Shown here: positions 20,286 to 26,291 of the stretch, piece after piece
Layout of the letters: every line of letters starts with the position of its first letter
Position numbering within the stretch: position 1 is the first letter of the stretch
From: a virus
IMG/VR virus record: IMGVR_UViG_3300050821_006074
Coordinates: 1 to 26,291 of that record
Length of the DNA: 26,291 bases
Direction: 5' to 3' (one strand)
The notes under the pieces: generated by a model
Database searches by the model: none
Told to the model about the DNA's origin: nothing
What the model saw: the letters and a program-made list of their open reading frames with translations, nothing else
Made by a program: the position numbers and the translations under genes

Positions 20286-21066
20286 TTATGGTTTCTTTAT
20301 AATACCAACATGGCCCTTATTGGTTGTGCCACTTGGAGTGTTCGCTTTAATTATGCTATTAAAATCATATTATATAGTTAACCCAGGAGAAACAGGTATT
20401 CATTTGCGCATGGGTTCCATGATAGATCAGCATGAAGTTTCAGGAGCTTACTTTAAGATACCCTTCTTTGATGAGGTTATTACTATCAATAATCGAATCA
20501 TAAAGTCACAGATCGAAACCCAAGCATTATCTCATGATCTCCAGTTTGTTTCTATTGGAGTGGCCATAAACTATAAGATAGAAAATGCTCTTGAGCTTTA
20601 TAAACTTATTGGCACTCAAATGGAAGAAAATATCATCGATCCATTCTCCCAAGAGAGTATCAAGGCTATCGTAGCACAGTATACCGCTGAAGGATTGATC
20701 CAAAATCGCCATGAAGCCAAGGAAAGAGTTGAGCGTGACCTACGACAACGCCTAGAGCCTTTCCATATAACCCTGGTCGATTTTAACTTCGTTCATTTAG
20801 ATTTCCATAGGGACTTCTTAACTGCTGTTGAAAACAAACAGATTGCCATGCAGTCGGCTATGACAGCTAAGAACCTTACTGAAAAGATCAAAGAAGAGGC
20901 TATCCAGGCAAAAACTCAAGCAGATGCCGAAGCTTATGCTATGAAGGTTAAAAGAGAATCAGTTAATAAAGAGACTATTATCCTCAAGATTATTGAAAAA
21001 TGGGATGGCGTTCTTCCAGTTACTATGACAGGAAATGCATTGCCCTTTTTAGACATCGCCAAATAA
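20269..21066 (+). CDS. SPFH/band 7 (prohibitin-like) membrane protein
   Basis: A 265-residue protein of the SPFH superfamily (prohibitin, HflC, stomatin), which forms ring or cage assemblies on membranes. Residues about 8-31 are a single membrane anchor (WPLLVVPLGVFALIMLLKSY). The SPFH core follows: VNPGETGIHLRMGSMIDQHE, the strand FDEVITINNRII, NYKIENALELYKLIG, and the helix RVERDLRQRLEPFHITLVDF. A coiled coil with the typical Ala/Gln/Lys pattern (EEAIQAKTQADAEAYAMKVK) comes near 205-225. The end (WDGVLPVTMTGNALPFLDI) resembles the prohibitin C-terminus. Length is normal. AAGGA precedes the ATG. In a phage it may act on host membrane proteases or shield the membrane. Confidence 0.88.
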   Translation: MKIKTNYGFFIIPTWPLLVVPLGVFALIMLLKSYYIVNPGETGIHLRMGSMIDQHEVSGAYFKIPFFDEVITINNRIIKSQIETQALSHDLQFVSIGVAINYKIENALELYKLIGTQMEENIIDPFSQESIKAIVAQYTAEGLIQNRHEAKERVERDLRQRLEPFHITLVDFNFVHLDFHRDFLTAVENKQIAMQSAMTAKNLTEKIKEEAIQAKTQADAEAYAMKVKRESVNKETIILKIIEKWDGVLPVTMTGNALPFLDIAK

Positions 21067-21080
21067 TGGAGAGAGAAGTA

Positions 21081-21236
21081 ATGGAGATTATAAAACGATA
21101 CTATAGACCAGGTGAATACGATCAACATGCAAAGGGAACTATTTGCCAAGTTTTAAGTAATCATGGTGATGAGATATATGTTGAATATATTCAACGTTCA
21201 GATGATCCAGAAAAACCTCGGTGGGAAAAGATTTAA
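21081..21236 (+). CDS. 51-residue early protein
   Basis: The ATG at 21081 is chosen because GGAGAGAG lies upstream; the ATG at 21066 is an alternative. The product (MEIIKRYYRPGEYDQHAKGT, then YVEYIQRSDDPEKPRWEKI) is a small beta-like, mixed-charge protein with no recognised family. It lies 14 bp after the SPFH gene. Confidence 0.55.
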   Translation: MEIIKRYYRPGEYDQHAKGTICQVLSNHGDEIYVEYIQRSDDPEKPRWEKI

Positions 21237-21250
21237 ATTTATGAGATAAG

Positions 21251-21373
21251 ATGAGTAAGGCAATAGAAGACTTAGTTGTATTACAGTTTATAAGAGTATT
21301 GCTAGAATCAGGCGATCATAACGAGAGAAAAATAGCCGAATATCTATGGAAAAAATATGAATTTGATAAATAA
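21251..21373 (+). CDS. possible 40-residue protein ending the early operon
   Basis: An ATG at 21251 opens a 40-codon ORF (MSKAIEDLVVLQFIRVLLES, then DHNERKIAEYLWKKYEFD), a plausible amphipathic helical mini-protein. The ribosome site is weak (GAGATAAG). It fills the space before the terminator, on the operon strand. Confidence 0.45.
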   Translation: MSKAIEDLVVLQFIRVLLESGDHNERKIAEYLWKKYEFDK

Positions 21374-21410
21374 TAAATAAAAAAACGCTTGAAGAACACT
21401 CTGCTGTGTT

Positions 21411-21453
21411 AAAAAAAGACCATGTATGCGACTCCTGTATACATGGTCTTTTT
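21411..21453. terminator. bidirectional intrinsic terminator
   Basis: GACCATGTAT (21418-21427) and ATACATGGTC (21439-21448) form a 10-bp stem with an 11-base loop. It is flanked by seven A residues on the left and five T residues on the right, so either strand reads hairpin plus T-tract. It stops both the rightward early operon and the leftward tail module. Confidence 0.92.
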
Positions 21454-21494
21454 AGAGAAGCTTATTAACATGCAATACATGCAATTATAGTATA

Positions 21495-23363
21495 CTAATT
21501 CCGTTCTAAAATTGCGATTCTAGCCTGTAGATCTGCAATTATCTTAGATTGCTTCTGTAACTCATTGAGAAGTAAAACGGGCAGATCCTGGTATTTCACA
21601 GAAAAAATTTCGCCTTCGCTATCATGAGCAACAAGATTCGGCATAACTTTATTAACTTCTTCCGCTATGAGACCAACCTGGATCTCGCTAGATGGACGTT
21701 CTTTGAAGTTGAATGCAACTGGACGTAGAGACATAATTGAAGAGCTTATATCGCCCATATCAGTTACATTTTCTTTGTATTTGATAGACGAGGAAACTGT
21801 TCCCAGTTGGCCCGCAGAATCTATAAGAACAGCTATAGCATTATTATTAACAGTTGTTATACCACGAATTCCCTGAATGAAAGCTTTGGTAAGTGGTCCA
21901 GTAAATGAACCTATGCGAAGTGTATTGCTTTCTCCAACTGTACCTCCTATATCACCCATTATCATATTATATGATTCTGAACTTGTATAAGAGCTCCCTG
22001 CGGTGTAACCAATGAGAATATTAAATTGTCCTGTGGTTATACCAGTTCCCATTGCTGAATTAAATCCTACTTCATGCCCCAGACCAGTGTTTGCAACACC
22101 AGAAGTCAAGAATCCCACAAAATGAGATCCTACGCCAACGTTTGCTCTGGCACCTGCAGTTATATTAGAGAGAGCCGAAGGTCCGACTGCCACATTTCCA
22201 ACATCTGTTGTACCAGTATTAAAATTACCAGCTGCTTCTCCCACATAAACATTTCGGCCATTTGATGCTGCTGCTCCAGGCCAATTGTGCATAAATGTAT
22301 TATTATCTGCCGATACAGCAATTAATCCGCTCGTTCCGGTGACGCCTGCGTGTGCTAATAACAGATTGTCCGATTCAGAACCAGTTAATGCACTTCCTGC
22401 TAGTTTACCTATAGCGATATTGCTTGTTCCCGTTAATAAAGAAGTTAAAGCAGTATCCCCAATGGCCGTATTTGAACTACCCGTTGTGAGCGCTTGCATT
22501 GCGACATATCCATATGAACAATTTCCAGATCCAGTAGTACATGACTGCAAAGCGGCATTACCGAAAGCACAGTTAGATGCTCCAATGGTAAGTTCTTGAA
22601 GTACTTGTTGTCCAATTCCTACGTTGAATATTCCAGAGCCAACGGTGAGAGTAGTATTACCTGCAGATGATCCCATGAAAATATTATTATCAAAGAAAGA
22701 TATGATATTATCAAAACTAGTCCAACGTATCATCTGATTCGTAGCTGGATTAGTAATATCACCACTAAAAACAAGATCCCCTGTAGTCATAGTTATCGCT
22801 GGACTACCTGCTGCTATAGGAGTTAAATCACCTAAAATTATTGCATTCTTAAGGTCAACATGAATAGTATTTCCAGAACCAGAAGTATTAATATCTCTTC
22901 CGGAGGTACCACCAAGAACATTTAGAACTCCAGCAATCGGTAAAGCTGTTCCAGAATCGGTGGGAAAACTTTGGGCAGCTTGCCCACCGCCAACAAGAGA
23001 AGCAGTCAATGTATGGGTTCCTGGATTTCCAGTTATAGTTATTCCAACTGTATCGCCGACAACGTTTATATTGCCGGATAATGGAAGAACAGGGCCACCC
23101 GAGTTGGCAGTTAATTCTATAACAGTGCCTGAAGATCCGGTAGATAACATCACCCATGTCGAAACGTTATTAGCTTTGCTTACAAGCATCCAAATTGCTT
23201 CTGATGCTGTATTGAGCCATATGGTCCCTAATATGAAATTTGCATAATCAGTAGGTGTAGGATCAAAAGCACGCGAGAAGAATGGCACCGGAGTCCGTGG
23301 GTTTACTCCCAAATATCCAAGTGGATTGAGGCCATTGAGTCTAAAATTTGAATTATTTTCCAT
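21495..23363 (-). CDS. tail fibre with S74 chaperone domain, copy 1
   Basis: A 622-residue fibre. The N-terminus (about 1-70) differs from the neighbour and contains DYANFILGTIWLNTASEAIW, perhaps a baseplate-binding head. The middle is Gly/Thr/Ser-rich beta repeats of the trimeric-adhesin type (NTAIGDTALTSLLTG, NIAIGKLAG). The last 99 residues are an S74 intramolecular chaperone (SSIKYKENV, LRPVAFNFK, VGLIAEEVNKVMPNLV, VKYQDLPVLLLNELQK, then a coiled coil). S74 domains fold and trimerise fibres and cleave themselves at the Ser that starts the domain. The ATG overlaps the stop of the other fibre. Confidence 0.85.
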   Translation of the reverse strand: MENNSNFRLNGLNPLGYLGVNPRTPVPFFSRAFDPTPTDYANFILGTIWLNTASEAIWMLVSKANNVSTWVMLSTGSSGTVIELTANSGGPVLPLSGNINVVGDTVGITITGNPGTHTLTASLVGGGQAAQSFPTDSGTALPIAGVLNVLGGTSGRDINTSGSGNTIHVDLKNAIILGDLTPIAAGSPAITMTTGDLVFSGDITNPATNQMIRWTSFDNIISFFDNNIFMGSSAGNTTLTVGSGIFNVGIGQQVLQELTIGASNCAFGNAALQSCTTGSGNCSYGYVAMQALTTGSSNTAIGDTALTSLLTGTSNIAIGKLAGSALTGSESDNLLLAHAGVTGTSGLIAVSADNNTFMHNWPGAAASNGRNVYVGEAAGNFNTGTTDVGNVAVGPSALSNITAGARANVGVGSHFVGFLTSGVANTGLGHEVGFNSAMGTGITTGQFNILIGYTAGSSYTSSESYNMIMGDIGGTVGESNTLRIGSFTGPLTKAFIQGIRGITTVNNNAIAVLIDSAGQLGTVSSSIKYKENVTDMGDISSSIMSLRPVAFNFKERPSSEIQVGLIAEEVNKVMPNLVAHDSEGEIFSVKYQDLPVLLLNELQKQSKIIADLQARIAILERN

Positions 23364-25746
23364 TGATTTTTTCCTCTAGCACTTCGATACGTTTTAAAGC
23401 TTTCTGTAATTCATTGAGTAACATTGCTGGAAGATCATGATATTTAACTGAAAATGGCAATCCATTAGCATCAAGATTAACAAGATCTGGTAGAACTTGG
23501 CTCACTTCTTCTGCAATCAATCCCATTTGTTGAACATTATTAGTATCTTTCTTCCAGGTAAATGTTACTGGACGCAGTTTAAGAACATCAGAAGAAGCAT
23601 CGCTCATGTCTTGTATATTTTGCTTGAATCTTTCTGATGATACTGTGATTCCCATTTCACCGGCAGATGTGATAAAAACAGCATTAGCCGATATAGGGTT
23701 ATTTGCGTTGTTAAAAATACCATTTATAAAAGTATCATTATTTGCAGTAGTACCTATAACGATAGGAGAAGATCCAGTAGGAGTAGTTAAATCTGCTGAG
23801 TTTCCTATAGCAATAACGTTGGTGTACCCATTAGGAGCATTACTTACGGAATTCCCAATAAGTATACAGCCAGTTGAACCACCATCACTTACTGAAGAAC
23901 CAATACCGATACCGTTTCCAGTTGGCATTCCTGCACTAGATCCAATTGAAATACAGTTATTATTTGCATTTGAGTTTGCACCTATGGAAATATTTCCCGC
24001 GGATGCTGGACCTGCAGCAGATGCATAACCGATCGCGATGCATGTAGAATTTGAACAAGCTGAACCTTCTCCAAGTGCAACAGATTGAGTTGCGGAATTA
24101 CACTGAGCTCCTTGACCAATAGATACACTACTAGAAGATGCAGCAGATTGATAGCCAATTGCTACACTATCCGTAGAGGTAGATACACCAGTTATAGATT
24201 GGCCAATGGCAGTATTACCATTAGCATCTGATGCTATAAATGACATTGTAGATCCTGATCCACTGAACTCTACGGTTTGGCCATCAGTTTGTAATCCAGT
24301 AAACGTTACCGTTGACCCGGTTACACTGCCTGAGTCGCCATCGATAGTTGATATTCCACCACCACCACCACCCGTAGCAGCTATTGTTATTGTATTAGCT
24401 CCTGGAGTTATGGTAATATTTGAGCCAGCAGTTAATACAGCTGTTCCAAGTTGATCGCCTGACTCTGTGACTACAGTTGCTACAGAACCGACGTTAACAC
24501 CAGCAATTCCACAAATAACTGCTTTGCCGATATTTCCTGCAGTACTTGATCCAGTTCCATTGCCAATACGCAATACATGTGATTCAGAAACGGTTCCCTG
24601 TGTATTATATCCGATGCAAATATTCGAAGATTCACTTGATGTATAATTGAATCCTGAAGATCCGCCAATAAATGTGGAAAAACTCCCGGTGGTGATTTGA
24701 AGCCCCGCGTTTTGACCATATGCGACATTATTTGACCCAGAGCTTAGAGAATTCAATGCGGCTTGGCCCATCGCCATATTACTAGCACCTGATGTCAATG
24801 AAGTAAGGGTCTCTAATCCTATTCCAGTATTGAATTGGCCGCTTAGAGTTGCATTGCCTGATAAATTTCCGATGAGAGTATTATCATTAGCATCGGTAAC
24901 ATTTAGCGTTGATGTTGCCCCTGAGTTTACAAATTTAACCGATGATCCACAATTTTGAGTCGAAACACCAGCTTTAATAGTTACAGTGGAACCAGTAATA
25001 GATCCGCTGTCCCCATCGATAGTAGTTATTCCACCTGAAGCAGCATTAGCCCATTGCGGTAATGCTCCGGCTCCCTGAGATGTCAGCACTTGGCCAGAAG
25101 TTCCTACTCCTGAAACATTCTGCAATGCTCCCGTACTTGTAGTACCACCGGTAATGACAGAATAGGCTGTAAAACTTGTATCTCCTGTGCCACCACCTGC
25201 TACTACTGCTGTGCCGAATATTGGTTGCGATGCTGAACCCTGAGATATTAAGGGGACACCCGACGTTGCGCTAGGGGCAACGTTATTTAGTGCGTTCGAT
25301 ACTCCACCAGTCTGAACATTGTATTGTGTTATACCGGTCAAGGATATCGTCGCTGTGTTTGGGCCAGATGTTCCTGTGGTAGTAAGGCTATTGCCACCCG
25401 AGATATTAATTACGCCTGCTGTGGGAGTGACGTTATTGCCATCCTGGGTATGTAATGTCATAACGGCACCTGAAGCGGATGCATTCTGATAAGTCGGAGC
25501 TGCACCAGTTCCATTACTCGTCAAAACCTGGCCAGCTGTTCCTGTTGCTGTTGTATGCAATAATTGAGTCCCCGTGTCCCAATAAACGGTACCATCAAGA
25601 ACGGTTAGATTTGTTTGATCAATAGTTGCCGTGCCAGTAGTTGTAACTGGGTCAGGCGTGCTTGTAAGACCCCCATTGAAAGTAATACTTGTAACCGTTC
25701 CAGAACCAGGGCCGGAAGTTGGTATTAGTCTGCTCAGTTGACTCAT
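23353..25746 (-). CDS. tail fibre with S74 chaperone domain, copy 2
   Basis: A 797-residue fibre. The start (SGTVTSITFNGGLTSTPDPV then TTTGTATIDQTNLTV) and repeated GQVLTSNGTG, TTIDGDSGSITGSTV and GNATLSGQFNTGIGLETL units are typical phage fibre and trimeric-adhesin repeats. The last 95 residues are an S74 domain (SSERFKQNIQD, LRPVTFTWK, MGLIAEEVSQVLPDLV, VKYHDLPAMLLNELQK). It shares the C-terminal domain with the downstream fibre but little else, so the two may bind different receptors. It overlaps the preceding small gene by 4 bp. Confidence 0.85.
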   Translation of the reverse strand: MSQLSRLIPTSGPGSGTVTSITFNGGLTSTPDPVTTTGTATIDQTNLTVLDGTVYWDTGTQLLHTTATGTAGQVLTSNGTGAAPTYQNASASGAVMTLHTQDGNNVTPTAGVINISGGNSLTTTGTSGPNTATISLTGITQYNVQTGGVSNALNNVAPSATSGVPLISQGSASQPIFGTAVVAGGGTGDTSFTAYSVITGGTTSTGALQNVSGVGTSGQVLTSQGAGALPQWANAASGGITTIDGDSGSITGSTVTIKAGVSTQNCGSSVKFVNSGATSTLNVTDANDNTLIGNLSGNATLSGQFNTGIGLETLTSLTSGASNMAMGQAALNSLSSGSNNVAYGQNAGLQITTGSFSTFIGGSSGFNYTSSESSNICIGYNTQGTVSESHVLRIGNGTGSSTAGNIGKAVICGIAGVNVGSVATVVTESGDQLGTAVLTAGSNITITPGANTITIAATGGGGGGISTIDGDSGSVTGSTVTFTGLQTDGQTVEFSGSGSTMSFIASDANGNTAIGQSITGVSTSTDSVAIGYQSAASSSSVSIGQGAQCNSATQSVALGEGSACSNSTCIAIGYASAAGPASAGNISIGANSNANNNCISIGSSAGMPTGNGIGIGSSVSDGGSTGCILIGNSVSNAPNGYTNVIAIGNSADLTTPTGSSPIVIGTTANNDTFINGIFNNANNPISANAVFITSAGEMGITVSSERFKQNIQDMSDASSDVLKLRPVTFTWKKDTNNVQQMGLIAEEVSQVLPDLVNLDANGLPFSVKYHDLPAMLLNELQKALKRIEVLEEKINGK

Positions 25747-26090
25747 AATGCACCTGCCCCAAAGAAGGTTGAAAGATATACCGTTCCTAATGTAGGCGCA
25801 CCTTTAACATAAACTCGTTGACCTTGAGCGATATTGAGTGCTCCGCCACTAAGTGTCATATTGGCTGTTATATCTATAAGGATATAAGACTGACTTGGTA
25901 TAACAAAATGATCATTTATTCCATCAAAGCTGAAGGTTAAAAGAACATCTGTCGTATTTACTATATAAAGTATACGGGAAGGATTAGAAAGCCCCGTTCC
26001 GATACCTGCGTATGTTCCAGAAATTGAGCCGAAGGCCAGTGACCTGAGCGTTTCTGGGTACAGCCTTACGGCTAAATTTGCTGAAGACAT
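25743..26090 (-). CDS. small tail-associated protein
   Basis: A 115-residue beta-rich protein (RILYIVNTTDVLLTFSFDGI, then DHFVIPSQSYILIDI, then GQRVYVKGAPTLGTVYLSTF). The pattern of short strands with DG-I-N-D and a VYLS end is seen in small phage tail or neck-fibre proteins. The truncated gene upstream at 26099-26291 ends in a related way. It overlaps the fibre gene as ATGA. Confidence 0.7.
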   Translation of the reverse strand: MSSANLAVRLYPETLRSLAFGSISGTYAGIGTGLSNPSRILYIVNTTDVLLTFSFDGINDHFVIPSQSYILIDITANMTLSGGALNIAQGQRVYVKGAPTLGTVYLSTFFGAGAL

Positions 26091-26098
26091 AATAATTC

Positions 26099-26291
26099 CT
26101 ATTTACTTGCTGCTTGTGGTTGATAATATCCGCTAAGATATACATTTCCTGACATGGCCGTTACACCGCCTACCCATACTTGAGTACCAGCCGCGAAGTT
26201 AGCGATTGAAGTATTGGGTTGAGCATTCGTTTGTGCTTGTAATTGAGCAGTAGTATTGGCTGGCACAACATCATTCAAAGTTGATCCATCA
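26099..26291 (-). CDS. tail protein, truncated by window edge
   Basis: An open frame of 63 codons running off the right end, with stop TAG at 26099-26101. The visible C-terminus (VPANTTAQLQAQTNAQPNTS, then NFAAGTQVWVGGVTAMSGNV, then YLSGYYQPQAAS) matches the neighbour in the G-Q/T-x-V-(Y/W)-V-x-G ... (V)YLS pattern, so the two are probably diverged paralogues. The start lies outside the window. Confidence 0.65.
   Translation of the reverse strand, partial: DGSTLNDVVPANTTAQLQAQTNAQPNTSIANFAAGTQVWVGGVTAMSGNVYLSGYYQPQAASK

Noticed and set aside
22280-24454. Long open frames on the plus strand within the fibre genes.
   Set aside because: They are antisense shadows of low-complexity Gly/Thr/Ser repeats, with no ribosome sites or recognisable products.
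21495-25746. Repeat structure in the fibre genes considered as a CRISPR array.
   Set aside because: The repeats are protein-level, variable and in frame; no constant repeat with regular spacers exists.

Overview
The window reads as part of the genome of a tailed bacteriophage with a short-tailed (P22-like) packaging module, from an AT-rich virus of unknown host. Supporting evidence is a large terminase with Walker and nuclease motifs, a P22-type portal, a scaffold-like protein, a RusA resolvase, an ERF single-strand annealing protein, tRNA genes, and tail fibres ending in the S74 self-cleaving chaperone domain. Genes are packed tightly, mostly with ATGA or TAATG start/stop overlaps. No integrase or rRNA is visible, and the major capsid gene probably lies beyond the left end. 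Nothing in the sequence names the host.

Layout, right to left on the minus strand. A tail module (21495-26291) carries two long S74 fibres plus two small related proteins. A control/replication block (16739 to 14551) holds a small HTH regulator, two or three unknown ORFs and a winged-helix replication-initiator-like protein, and ends in a clear terminator at 14474-14510. The packaging operon (14422 to 8047) starts with RusA, continues through a candidate small terminase to TerL, and then runs into a string of about a dozen tiny genes, many with zinc-ligand Cys pairs. The virion operon (6987 to 53) starts with the portal behind a GC-rich leader hairpin, then small virion-type proteins, an HNH-type invader, three lysine-rich mini-proteins, the scaffold candidate and two small ORFs.

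Plus strand. A small island at 7154-8045 lies between TerL and portal. It holds a degenerate tRNA-like gene, tRNA-Pro(UGG), a double zinc-ribbon ORF and tRNA-Glu(UUC). An early operon (16921-21373) is driven by a strong promoter whose -35 box shares a palindrome with the promoter of the opposing regulator. It encodes small unknown proteins, the ERF recombinase, membrane-anchored proteins, a protein of a conserved GPGPWENEP-type family and a membrane SPFH/prohibitin-like protein. It ends at a bidirectional terminator facing the tail module.

How it fits together: the back-to-back promoters at 16765-16820 probably separate the regulator/replication side from the rightward early genes. ERF and the initiator-like protein would serve replication and recombination. 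RusA, TerS and TerL would resolve and package DNA. The portal, scaffold and fibre genes build the particle. The order TerS, TerL, portal, scaffold follows P22, but about 3.4 kb of mini-genes and the tRNA island has been wedged between TerL and portal. The most unusual points are an HNH gene flanked by a 20-bp direct repeat that restores its target gene's tail, a second 20-bp cassette repeat, a phage SPFH protein, and the Cys-rich mini-gene array.
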